From: Balneola sp.
GTDB lineage: Bacteria > Bacteroidota > Rhodothermia > Balneolales > Balneolaceae
DNA length: 8,925 nt
Direction: 5' to 3'
Assembly (NCBI GenBank): GCA_002730655.1
Contig: PCAT01000110.1
Location: 1-8,925 of the forward strand
Shown here piece by piece: positions 1 through 6,511 of this stretch. The position numbers and the translations under genes are program-made. The notes under the pieces were generated by a model. The model searched no databases, was not told where the DNA came from, and saw only the letters and a program-made list of their open reading frames with translations. The number at the start of each line of letters is the position of its first letter. The stretch's first letter is position 1.

Positions 1-450
1 TTCTTCCAATACACTTGGTGCTGCTTTTTTTCTAAAAGCTTTTATAGGCTTTCCACCTGCAAACAAGCTTTTTATACCTGCTAGTGATTCACCCATGTTA
101 TTAATAGGTGCACCTTCAAGTAAACTTCTTTCGGCTTTTACATTTTCAGCAGTTGCTAACATTTGAGGTTTTATCTGTGCCTCAATATTAGTTACCGCAT
201 TGAATAACTCAGGAGGAACTGACTGTTGAAACTCTTCTCGAGATACAGATTTTTCGTATTCAACTTTTATTTTAAACTGTGGCTTCTTTGTTTTTACAGT
301 TACCTTATTATTGCTAAAAGTAAATTGACCAGTAAAGAGTCTTTTTCCGATAGAACTTTGATTTTGAAATACAGTAACTTGTATGATTTCTAAAACGTTA
401 ACGTCGTTCGGAATTTGTACCGATCTGCCTCTTCCTTCTTCAATCGCCAT
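1..450 (-). CDS. Unrecognised phage protein, C-terminus outside window
   Basis: An open frame starts at the ATG at 450-448 and continues off the left edge, giving 150 residues without a stop. The start abuts the TAA of the preceding lysozyme gene (TAAATG), and an AGGAG ribosome site lies at 462-466, 11 nt upstream. The protein begins MAIEEGRGRSVQIPNDVNVL, then has an apparently beta-rich part (about residues 10-80, alternating hydrophobic and Lys/Thr), an acidic/amide-rich helical part (about 80-125), and a Gly/Lys stretch (AGGKPIKAFRKKAAP, about 131-145). No signal peptide or membrane segment is seen. I do not recognise the family. Its place as the last visible gene of the gp48-gp53-gp27-gp5 operon suggests a baseplate or tail-tip structural protein, but that is inference from position only. 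Confidence 0.8.
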   Translation of the reverse strand, partial: MAIEEGRGRSVQIPNDVNVLEIIQVTVFQNQSSIGKRLFTGQFTFSNNKVTVKTKKPQFKIKVEYEKSVSREEFQQSVPPELFNAVTNIEAQIKPQMLATAENVKAERSLLEGAPINNMGESLAGIKSLFAGGKPIKAFRKKAAPSVLEE

Positions 451-1296
451 TTACGTCGTTGCTCCTATACCTAATTTTTTATAGACCTCATTAGCAAAAG
501 CTACTCTTTGGTTAGTATGAGCTAAATCTTTATTTGGTCTTTCATACTTATCTTGAAACACTATAGTTGCTTCTTTTACTGTTTTTGTTTTTCTTAATTT
601 ACCAAGACCTAAGTATGGTGTAGTTTCTAGTTCGAACTTTACAAACTTAAGTTGTGTTTCTATATCTCTATAATTTAAATTTCTTTGATTAGCAAAATCT
701 ACTAATTGACCAAACCTATTTCCAGCTGCTTTTGCTGGATTCCATTGCGCGATTCCAAAACTATTTTCATCTTCGAATCCAGATCTGGCTGAAGGATTTA
801 AGTCTCCATTATTAGCATTTGCACCAGATTCTACCATAAAATTACCAATCATTCCACAAGCTTGTTTCTCTGTAAATCCACCACCAGCTTCTGAAACGAA
901 AAAATTAAACGCTTTTTCAGTATTAGTATTTCCTGTTATTTGTATATCTATTAAAGAATCAGCCTTGTCTAATTGTTCAGATAATTCATTGTCATCTAAT
1001 TCTATTTTAGGTATTGAACCTAAGACCAGAGGAAGTTGAGAATTTTTGCCGTCTAAAAATATACCAAAGACTTGTGCTCTATTTTTTAAGTTACAATTTG
1101 CGCCTAATCCAGAACTTCCATCTTCAGTAACTGGTATATTAACCTGTGCCCATGGTAAATCTTGGTTAGGAATATCAACTGTATTAGACGAATGAACGCC
1201 GTGTATTCTAACTCGTACTCTATCTAGTTTAAGTGGATCATTGACATCAACAACTGTGCCGACAAACCATCGAGTTTGATCACCATAAAAACTCAT
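451..1296 (-). CDS. 5: Baseplate hub OB-fold protein with tail lysozyme domain (gp5-like)
   Basis: 281 aa. Residues about 8-96 look like the gp5/VgrG-type OB-fold: WFVGTVVDVNDPLKLDRVRVR, then DLPWAQV at 46-52 and the VFGIFLDG and PLVLGSI strands. After an acidic linker (about 98-120), residues about 125-277 resemble the phage tail lysozyme family: GMIGNFMVESGAN with a likely catalytic Glu156, SFGIAQWN at 179-186 and YERP at 251-254. The family cuts peptidoglycan at the tail tip during infection. T4 gp5 (575 aa) also has OB then lysozyme, but its lysozyme is of another family and it carries a C-terminal beta-helix needle, which is absent here. The start is supported by a purine-rich ribosome site (GGAGAGGAG on the minus strand, 1305-1313). 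Its ATGA overlaps the stop of the gp27-like hub gene, consistent with coupled translation of two hub partners. Confidence 0.88.
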   Translation of the reverse strand: MSFYGDQTRWFVGTVVDVNDPLKLDRVRVRIHGVHSSNTVDIPNQDLPWAQVNIPVTEDGSSGLGANCNLKNRAQVFGIFLDGKNSQLPLVLGSIPKIELDDNELSEQLDKADSLIDIQITGNTNTEKAFNFFVSEAGGGFTEKQACGMIGNFMVESGANANNGDLNPSARSGFEDENSFGIAQWNPAKAAGNRFGQLVDFANQRNLNYRDIETQLKFVKFELETTPYLGLGKLRKTKTVKEATIVFQDKYERPNKDLAHTNQRVAFANEVYKKLGIGATT

Positions 1297-2645
1297 GTAA
1301 TTGGCTCCTCTCCGACAGAAGCTACTTTACCAAGTAACAAGTTCACGTCATATCTTTCTGTTTTAAATATATGTTCAGTAGCAAATATAATATAATCACC
1401 TGATTTCTTTTGGTCGTATTTTGGTCTTTGTTCTCCAGATTCTTGCGTGTTATCTAAGAACAAGACTCGTATTGTTTTACCAATGGTATAGTTTTCATCT
1501 CCAGTTAAAAACTCTCGGCCTGATACAGTAATTCTTAATGGAGTCTTAGTTACAAATTTCTTTACGGCAGCACCAATGGCTTTTCTTCTATGTTGTCCAG
1601 ATGCCGATTCATCGTTGTAACTTTTAAAACTACCTTGAAGTTGCTTGTACGCTCCAGACGATGATATTTGAGTTATCGATCTAGAGTCAAGTTGGCTCAA
1701 TGGCTTATCTTTAATTTTATACCCAGGTGCATAGTTATATCTTGTATTTTGAGCGCCTAATTTATTGTCTACTACCAGTGGACTAAATAGATCTTCATCA
1801 ACGTCAAAATGAATCTTAGTAGGAGTTCCTGTCATTGTATTAAAAAATTGATATTCAGCTCCTACTAATCCTTCCATTACTAATGGCATTAGTTTTTCTC
1901 CACTATTATATTCATAGTTTTCTATAAGATAATATTTTTGACTACCTGCATCATTAGAAGTTATACTTGGTGCATATATGTAGGGTGTATTTAAATTAAG
2001 TGGCGTTTGTGTTAACATCTTATCTAAACTTTTTAGCACCAAGTTATTTACACCTAAAGCAGAATAAAGATAAAAAGGAAGACCAGATTGAGATAAGACT
2101 CTTTTTTTCAGCCAGTTACAAGCTTCAATTGGATCTAAATTTGGTATTATTACTTTAAGATCATTTATAGCATCAACATCATCTATGAGTAATTCTTTAT
2201 CTAAATATTCGTCTAATATCTTTTTAATAATCTTCGAAGGAGCTCCGGAATATGACTTACTTATATTTTGAGCGGCAGATTCAAAAGCATGATATTCAAT
2301 ACAGTGTATAACAACTGATTCATTTCTCTCGTCCACTTTAAATATGTTATCAATCTTATCGATAAGAAATACTTTTTCTATATCGTTTCCTGTAATTCTT
2401 TCTTCAGAATGTTGTAGTGTAAGTGTTAATTTTTCTCCGCCTTGAAAGTCCATATCTTGAACTATATTTTCTTGATCGTAAAATACAAATCTAGCCGTAA
2501 GATACGCCTTTTCTATATGTTCATAAATTACAAAGTCACTTATGACTTTTGCGATATCAATTCCTACCGGACTTCTATCACTCGAAATAACTGCACTTAT
2601 AATTTGAAAGTCAGTTTGTTGTTGAGCTAATGCTGTGTTTGACAT
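1293..2645 (-). CDS. 27: Baseplate central hub protein (gp27-like)
   Basis: 450 aa, compared with 391 in T4 gp27. The N-terminal half looks like the gp27/VgrG tube-like hub fold: DFVIYEHIEKAYLTARFVFYD at about 37-57, the GGEKLTLTL strand at 69-77, VVIHCIEYHAFE at 111-122, and a helical segment PSKIIKKILDEYLDKELL at about 136-153 followed by the ACNWLKKR helix. The C-terminal part has TPLRITVSGREFLTGDENYTIGKTIRVLF (about 368-396), a typical hub beta-barrel stretch, and ends DYIIFATEHIFKTERYDVNLLLGK. In T4 three gp27 copies join the tube to gp5, and the next gene here is gp5-like with a 4-nt overlap. The start lies 1 nt after the gp53 stop and has only a weak purine site, so translation is probably coupled. 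The assignment rests on fold-like pattern and context; sequence identity to T4 is low. Confidence 0.83.
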   Translation of the reverse strand: MSNTALAQQQTDFQIISAVISSDRSPVGIDIAKVISDFVIYEHIEKAYLTARFVFYDQENIVQDMDFQGGEKLTLTLQHSEERITGNDIEKVFLIDKIDNIFKVDERNESVVIHCIEYHAFESAAQNISKSYSGAPSKIIKKILDEYLDKELLIDDVDAINDLKVIIPNLDPIEACNWLKKRVLSQSGLPFYLYSALGVNNLVLKSLDKMLTQTPLNLNTPYIYAPSITSNDAGSQKYYLIENYEYNSGEKLMPLVMEGLVGAEYQFFNTMTGTPTKIHFDVDEDLFSPLVVDNKLGAQNTRYNYAPGYKIKDKPLSQLDSRSITQISSSGAYKQLQGSFKSYNDESASGQHRRKAIGAAVKKFVTKTPLRITVSGREFLTGDENYTIGKTIRVLFLDNTQESGEQRPKYDQKKSGDYIIFATEHIFKTERYDVNLLLGKVASVGEEPIT

Positions 2646-2646
2646 T

Positions 2647-3375
2647 TTATGACTTTATCGCTTTTTTATAACCTGATATTACTGTGCTCATTAATGACGG
2701 CTTGATAATTTTTATAGTACGTAAACTCTCATTGACATCAAAATATACTTCTTCAAAAGTTTTACCAGTGAGAAGCGCGCCCGGGCCTACGTGCGGATCT
2801 ATATCTACTATTGTTCCACTTCCATCGATGTAATGAGACTCTGATTGATACTCATTCGCGCTAGAAACTGCAAATATAGTTTCAAGATCTCCATCAGCAT
2901 TTGTTGAGTTAATATTTTCTCCGCCAATTCTGAATCCTACAGTTCCTTCTACTACTATTTGGCCAAGATTAAGATTTCTTCTTATAATCTTACCACTTGC
3001 ACCAGAAGATACTCCAGTTGCAATTTGTCCTACTTTAAGTTTTGATGCGATATCATTTCTTGTAGTTAAGACCGTGTTTGGAAATAATTTTTTAGTGTAT
3101 GTTTCAAGTTCGCCTCTGATTAATGGCCAACCTTGCTGCCTAATATCATCATTGAGAAGATAAAAAGTCCAGTAATAAAGTGGTGTACCATACAGTTGTA
3201 TTGAAACTTGATCTGGTCTGAAACCTTCTTGTACAAAATGCAGATTAAAAAACGTTAGATTATCTTTAATCTGATCCACTACATCTGCATACTTAGATAT
3301 GTCTTGAAATACTACTGGATCAACTTCATTTCCAAAGTTATATAGTAAAGTTTTAAAGTCTTCAAAATAAAGCAT
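2647..3375 (-). CDS. 53: Baseplate wedge subunit gp53
   Basis: 242 aa; T4 gp53 is 196 aa. The N-terminal region carries the family signature LYGTPLYYWTFYLLND at 61-76, followed by QQGWPLIRGELE, as in T4 gp53 (YGNPQLYWVLLMCND). Residues about 113-200 form a Gly/Val-rich, probably beta-stranded insertion (VGQIATGVSSGASGKI, then GQIVVEGTVGF) that explains the extra length. The C-terminus (EVYFDVNESLRTIKIIKPSLMSTVISGYKKAI, 209-240) matches the usual ending of gp53 in marine T4-like phages. In T4 gp53 completes each wedge and lets wedges join around the hub. An AAGGA site at 3383-3387 lies 7 nt before the ATG, and the gene starts 1 nt after the gp48 stop. T4 has gene 53 next to gene 4 on one strand; here both are in the same neighbourhood but on opposite strands. 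Confidence 0.9.
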   Translation of the reverse strand: MLYFEDFKTLLYNFGNEVDPVVFQDISKYADVVDQIKDNLTFFNLHFVQEGFRPDQVSIQLYGTPLYYWTFYLLNDDIRQQGWPLIRGELETYTKKLFPNTVLTTRNDIASKLKVGQIATGVSSGASGKIIRRNLNLGQIVVEGTVGFRIGGENINSTNADGDLETIFAVSSANEYQSESHYIDGSGTIVDIDPHVGPGALLTGKTFEEVYFDVNESLRTIKIIKPSLMSTVISGYKKAIKS

Positions 3376-3376
3376 A

Positions 3377-4711
3377 TTAGAATCCTTGTTCGATATCTTG
3401 TTTTGTTAGTGTCTTATACTCTACAAAGCTAAGTGTAAGATCTATTTCGTTTGGCTGTCCATCTCTACGTAATGCTCCACCTGTTGGATTAATAGTGTGA
3501 TTGACATTTCTTAAATAACAATACTTAAATTTTGGAAGTTTTAAGTTTCTACTTCCTCTATGATGAAAACTTATCTGAAATACGTGTGGAAACTTAAATC
3601 CAACGTCTGCATTTACTGTAGTTCCACCGACATTAAATGATGCACCAAACGTATCTGGATATAATTGTTTTCTAAAGTGTTTGATTATCTTACGTACTTG
3701 TTCTGCTTCTTGTGCAGAATCAGCAATGAACTTAAATTGAAACGCAAATTCTCGTAGATTAACACCTCTAAATAAAGCTCTTACGTTTGGATTGATAATC
3801 ATTCTCGTTGCGCCTGTGACAGCATTTTTGATTCCAGTAACTGGATTAAATATTTCGTTTATTCTTTGTAATCCAAACCTCGAAGCATCAGAAGCTAGAT
3901 CAATATTTCCGTCTAGTAGATCAAAGAAACTACCTTTGGCGTCGTTGTATAAGTTCGCCACTGCTTGTCCGGCTCCCATAGCAACATCAGCTCCTGCGTT
4001 AATCAAAGCCTCCGAAACAGCACCTGAAGCTCCTAAACTTGCGTTTTCATATTGTACACCATCAGCATAATTAAAAGAAATTGGCATATATAGATCAACA
4101 ATTGGTTCGTCTCTTTTAAGTTGAAAGTCTAATCCACCTGACACTGCAGCTATGGCAGCTTTACCTATGGCCGTATCAGTTACAGAGTCTCCTACAGCTG
4201 CGGCTCCGGCCGTAGCTTTTTCAGTTTGAAGTGCTAGACCTCTTTCGGCTACTTCCAATGCTTCATCTTCTTCATCAGGCGTCATTGGCCTTTTTAAACT
4301 TTGAGAGGCTGTAGTTGCTGGTCCTAATCCAGCAAATTCTTCAGCATGTTCAATACCATCTACTGATCCTGCTGAGGTGGCAAGATTGTCAGTTGGTTGT
4401 TTAACATGAGATTTCTGTGTAACACCATCTTGCTTCGCTCTAAATTCAAAAACTTGAAATTTTACTCGTGACTGATAAGCTGGATTACCAGTTTCCAGTG
4501 GATATTTTAAGTCTTCACCATGACCTTGTAATGATTGAGCAAAAGCTAAAAGTTCATTACCTACTGTTGAAGTGGCGGTAGATAGAACGTTTTTAATTTT
4601 AGGACCTTCACCACCAAAAGCATCTAACCCTGGTACGGCGTTGGCAACTATCTTTTCTCCACTTGGACCTAGCTTTTGTAGCTTAGCTCCCGGAAAATCT
4701 AGCATCGGCAT
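3377..4711 (-). CDS. 48: Baseplate tail-tube cap gp48
   Basis: 444 aa, longer than T4 gp48 (364 aa). The C-terminal half has the gp48/gp54 hallmark block NPNVRALFRGVNLREFAFQF at about 308-327, then SAQEAEQVRKIIKHFRKQLYPD, FPHVFQISFHH and KYCYLRNVNHTINPTGG, a tube-protein-like beta fold. The N-terminal region has LKYPLETGNPAYQSRVKFQVFEFRA (68-92), and the matching strand resumes at DEPIVDLYMPISFNYADGVQ (201-220). Between them, residues about 93-200 are hydrophilic, Ala/Glu/Thr-rich and probably disordered. gp48 sits on the hub top and nucleates polymerisation of the gp19 tube. Start MPMLDFPGAK is supported by TAAGGAA (4719-4725, minus strand) 8 nt upstream and a late promoter at 4751-4758. It is first in the minus-strand operon. 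gp54, its paralogue, is the alternative; N-terminal features and length favour gp48. Confidence 0.87.
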   Translation of the reverse strand: MPMLDFPGAKLQKLGPSGEKIVANAVPGLDAFGGEGPKIKNVLSTATSTVGNELLAFAQSLQGHGEDLKYPLETGNPAYQSRVKFQVFEFRAKQDGVTQKSHVKQPTDNLATSAGSVDGIEHAEEFAGLGPATTASQSLKRPMTPDEEDEALEVAERGLALQTEKATAGAAAVGDSVTDTAIGKAAIAAVSGGLDFQLKRDEPIVDLYMPISFNYADGVQYENASLGASGAVSEALINAGADVAMGAGQAVANLYNDAKGSFFDLLDGNIDLASDASRFGLQRINEIFNPVTGIKNAVTGATRMIINPNVRALFRGVNLREFAFQFKFIADSAQEAEQVRKIIKHFRKQLYPDTFGASFNVGGTTVNADVGFKFPHVFQISFHHRGSRNLKLPKFKYCYLRNVNHTINPTGGALRRDGQPNEIDLTLSFVEYKTLTKQDIEQGF

Positions 4712-4723
4712 ATTTTTTTTCCT

Positions 4724-4731
4724 TATAGATA
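4724..4731 (+). promoter_or_regulatory. Possible plus-strand late promoter for gp4 (TATAGATA)
   Basis: TATAGATA differs by one base from the late core TATAAATA and would start transcription near 4737, 31 nt before the gp4 ATG. It lies inside the leader of the opposite gp48 transcript, so the two 5' ends would overlap slightly. An alternative is TATAACGA at 4755-4762, two mismatches, exactly 13 nt before the gp4 ATG. Neither is strong. Confidence 0.3.
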
Positions 4732-4750
4732 TAGTTAAGTATTATTTTTC

Positions 4751-4758
4751 TATTTATA
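4751..4758 (-). promoter_or_regulatory. T4-type late promoter for the baseplate operon
   Basis: The minus strand reads TATAAATA, the exact T4 late promoter core recognised by the phage late sigma factor gp55. With the core placed at -13 to -6, transcription would start near 4745, leaving a leader of about 34 nt that contains the TAAGGAA ribosome site of gp48. No -35 element is expected for this promoter class. Position and match are both good. Confidence 0.8.
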
Positions 4759-4767
4759 ACGAAAATC

Positions 4768-5271
4768 ATGGTTTATTCAGGCTTATATAAGGTTAAGAAC
4801 AGACAAAAGTACAAAGGTGACGCCTCTAAAGTAGTATATAGGTCTTTATGGGAGAAGGCCGTATTTCAGTGGTGCGATAATAATCCAAAGGTAAGAAATT
4901 GGAGTTCTGAAGAAGTTATAGTGCCGTATTTTTATGAAGTTGATAAGAAATACCACAGATATTTTGTTGACATGAAAATAGTATTTGATGATAAAACTCT
5001 CTTAGTAGAGATAAAACCAGAAAAAGAAACACGACCACCTGAAGGTAAAAGAAAGACTAAGCAGTACATAAGTGAAGGTTTAACATATATAAAAAATATG
5101 AATAAGTGGGAAGCCGCAAATGAATTTGCTAAAGATAGAGGATGGGAGTTTCAAATATGGACTGAAAAGACTTTGCAAGAAATGAAACTTATGCAAAAAC
5201 CAGTCCCTGGAAAGCTCAAAGGTACATATAGGCCATTAAAACAATTCAGGCGTAAAAAGCGCAAAAAATAG
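4768..5271 (+). CDS. 4: Head completion protein gp4 (PD-(D/E)XK nuclease-like)
   Basis: 167 aa, aligning along its length with T4 gp4 (150 aa). The start MVYSGLYKVKNRQKYKGD mirrors T4 MAYSGKWVPKNISKYRGD, which fixes the start although the ribosome site is weak. Shared blocks include VYRSLWEK (23-30), VIVPYFYE (50-57), RYFVDMKI (64-71), LLVEIKPEKETRPP (78-91), KWEAA (113-117), and RGWEFQIWTE (124-133). Glu29, Asp68, Glu81 and Lys83 form a plausible E...D...ExK nuclease core, a motif I see here; catalysis is not shown. In T4, gp4 finishes filled heads before tail attachment. The extra length is a polybasic end (RRKKRKK, 161-167) absent from T4 gp4. It heads the plus-strand block, divergent from gp48. 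Confidence 0.93.
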   Translation: MVYSGLYKVKNRQKYKGDASKVVYRSLWEKAVFQWCDNNPKVRNWSSEEVIVPYFYEVDKKYHRYFVDMKIVFDDKTLLVEIKPEKETRPPEGKRKTKQYISEGLTYIKNMNKWEAANEFAKDRGWEFQIWTEKTLQEMKLMQKPVPGKLKGTYRPLKQFRRKKRKK

Positions 5272-5272
5272 T

Positions 5273-5280
5273 TATAAATA
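5273..5280 (+). promoter_or_regulatory. T4-type late promoter directly before the 5286 gene
   Basis: TATAAATA is a perfect match to the T4 late core on the plus strand, beginning 2 nt after the gp4 stop (TAG 5269-5271). With the core at -13 to -6 the start of transcription falls at 5286, the A of the next gene's ATG, so the transcript would be leaderless for that gene. It would drive the block from 5286 through gp19, gp26 and beyond. Confidence 0.75.
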
Positions 5281-5285
5281 GAAGT

Positions 5286-5879
5286 ATGAGCAATCTCTTT
5301 CAAAAACTAGAACTAGAAGCATTTAGAGCTGGTATCACACCTCGTACAGCTGAATCTCGAGAGTGGTTTCGTAAAAGAATCCAAAGGCTAACAAGAATAA
5401 ATCGTGAACAGCTTATGAGAGAAGATGAATTAGAACAAGTTCGTACTCATAGTTATGGTGGAATGTTTATGTTTTTTTACGATCCAAAGACAAAAGATAA
5501 ACTGCCATACTACGATACATTTCCACCTACAATTCCAGTAGAACCAGCTAAAGGTGGATTCTATGGAGTTAACTTACATTATCTTCCTCCTATATTAAGA
5601 GCTAAATTTTTAGATGGATTGCTAGAAATAACTAATAACAAAAAATACGATAACACTACCAAATTTAGATTGACATATAGTTTATTGAGTGGCACTAGAA
5701 AGTTTAGATATTTTAAGCCTTGCTTTAAACATTACTTACTTAGTCATGTAAAATCAAAATTTGCTGAAGTGCCTGCGCCTGAATGGGAAATTGCTACGTT
5801 TCTTCCAACCGCATCATGGAAAAAGTCTAGTGCAGGAAGTATATACTCTGATTCTAGGAGAGCTGCTAATGGCAACTAG
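5286..5879 (+). CDS. Conserved T4-like phage protein, role unknown
   Basis: 197 aa. I do not assign a named function. The N-terminal 55 residues are helical and highly charged (TAESREWFRKRIQRL, REQLMREDELEQ). They are followed by an aromatic-rich core: MFMFFYDPKTKDKLPYYDTF (60-79), PVEPAKGGFYGVNLHYLPP (84-102) and KFRYFKPCFKHYLL (139-152), and the end is AEVPAPEWEIATFLPT. This F/YDPK...LPYYD...GG.YG.NLHYLPP pattern recurs, as far as I recall, in proteins of marine T4-like phages. No signal peptide, membrane span or catalytic motif is evident. It follows gp4 by 14 nt and overlaps the gp19 start by 11 nt, so it belongs with the head-completion and tail genes. In T4, gene 4 neighbours gene 2 (DNA end protector), so a gp2-like role is possible but only by synteny. 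A perfect late promoter lies immediately upstream, and the ribosome site is poor. Confidence 0.85.
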   Translation: MSNLFQKLELEAFRAGITPRTAESREWFRKRIQRLTRINREQLMREDELEQVRTHSYGGMFMFFYDPKTKDKLPYYDTFPPTIPVEPAKGGFYGVNLHYLPPILRAKFLDGLLEITNNKKYDNTTKFRLTYSLLSGTRKFRYFKPCFKHYLLSHVKSKFAEVPAPEWEIATFLPTASWKKSSAGSIYSDSRRAANGN

Positions 5880-6498
5880 TGTAGATGAATTAAAAGCTTT
5901 AGCCTCGGTTAAATTAGGTTTTGCGAGAAACAATAAATTTCTAGTTACTTTACCCGGAACTTTTGGTGGTGAAAGTACTAGAAACATTAACATACTTTGC
6001 AGCAACGCCAGCTTACCAGCAAAAACTATCATAACTAACGAAAGACGAATAGGTATGGAGTTTCAAAAGATGGCTTATGGCTATGCTGTAGACGACGTAT
6101 CTATGACTTTTTATCTTATGAATGACTATGGAGTTAAAAAATATTTTGATAACTGGCGCTCATCAGTAATAAATGAGACCGGTATGGAATCTAATTACAA
6201 GAAAGAATACGCAAGGACAGTACAAATCCATCAATTAAGGCAACCATTGAAAGGATTTAGTAAACAACTAGGACCTATTAGGTTTAACCTTGGACTTGGA
6301 GGCGGTTCAGTTTACAGCGTAGATTTGATCGATGCTTTTCCAATAAATACTAGTCAGGTAGACTTAAACAACGAACTTGACGGTCTAGTCCAATTGACCG
6401 TTACATTTGCATATACTAACTGGAGAGTTGCCAGTGGAGTGCAGAACTTTATTAATATGGACATACAAACACCTCTTGGTGGAATCTCATTATTTTAA
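5869..6498 (+). CDS. 19: Tail tube protein gp19
   Basis: 209 aa from the ATG at 5869; T4 gp19 is 163 aa. This start is chosen over an in-frame ATG at 5761 because AGGAG lies at 5856-5860, 8 nt upstream. The extra 36 residues of the longer form also fall inside the previous gene and do not look like protein. Features shared with T4 gp19 are a short N-terminal helix, NKFLVTLPG, the CSNASLPAK strand and turn (44-52, like T4 CKATALPAG), FYLMNDYGVKKYFDNW (81-96), a Tyr/Lys segment NYKKEYARTVQIHQL, DAFPINTSQVDLN (155-167) and a final LTVTFAYTNWRV. It polymerises in hexameric rings on gp48 to form the DNA conduit. It overlaps the preceding gene by 11 nt. A Gly-rich loop (LGLGGGSV, 141-148) and about 25 residues after the last core strand account for the extra length. 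Confidence 0.92.
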   Translation: MATSVDELKALASVKLGFARNNKFLVTLPGTFGGESTRNINILCSNASLPAKTIITNERRIGMEFQKMAYGYAVDDVSMTFYLMNDYGVKKYFDNWRSSVINETGMESNYKKEYARTVQIHQLRQPLKGFSKQLGPIRFNLGLGGGSVYSVDLIDAFPINTSQVDLNNELDGLVQLTVTFAYTNWRVASGVQNFINMDIQTPLGGISLF

Positions 6499-6511
6499 GG
6501 AGTGAAATGAA

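Noticed and set aside
2442..2630. Plus-strand open frame of 62 codons opposite the gp27-like gene
   Set aside because: It lies wholly inside a well-supported minus-strand gene, has no ribosome site and its translation shows no protein-like pattern.
3792..4070. Plus-strand open frame of 92 codons opposite gp48
   Set aside because: Antisense shadow of the Ala/Asn-rich part of gp48; no ribosome site or family pattern.
4572..4790. Plus-strand open frame crossing the divergent junction
   Set aside because: It is mostly antisense to the gp48 N-terminus and overlaps the gp4 start; gp4 is fixed by similarity to T4.
5261..5285. Possible second -1 frameshift joining gp4 to the 5286 gene (AAA AAA TAG, with the -1 frame open)
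   Set aside because: The heptamer would be C AAA AAA, which does not allow proper re-pairing in the first codon, and no downstream stem is seen; the next gene has its own start.
5840..5847. TATATACT upstream of gp19 as a late promoter
   Set aside because: Three mismatches to TATAAATA; too weak in AT-rich coding DNA.
5761..5868. Longer N-terminus for gp19 from the ATG at 5761
   Set aside because: No ribosome site, it overlaps the end of the 5286 gene, and the 36 extra residues do not resemble gp19; AGGAG supports the ATG at 5869.
5814..6032. Minus-strand open frame of 72 codons
   Set aside because: Antisense to the end of the 5286 gene and the start of gp19, both strongly supported.
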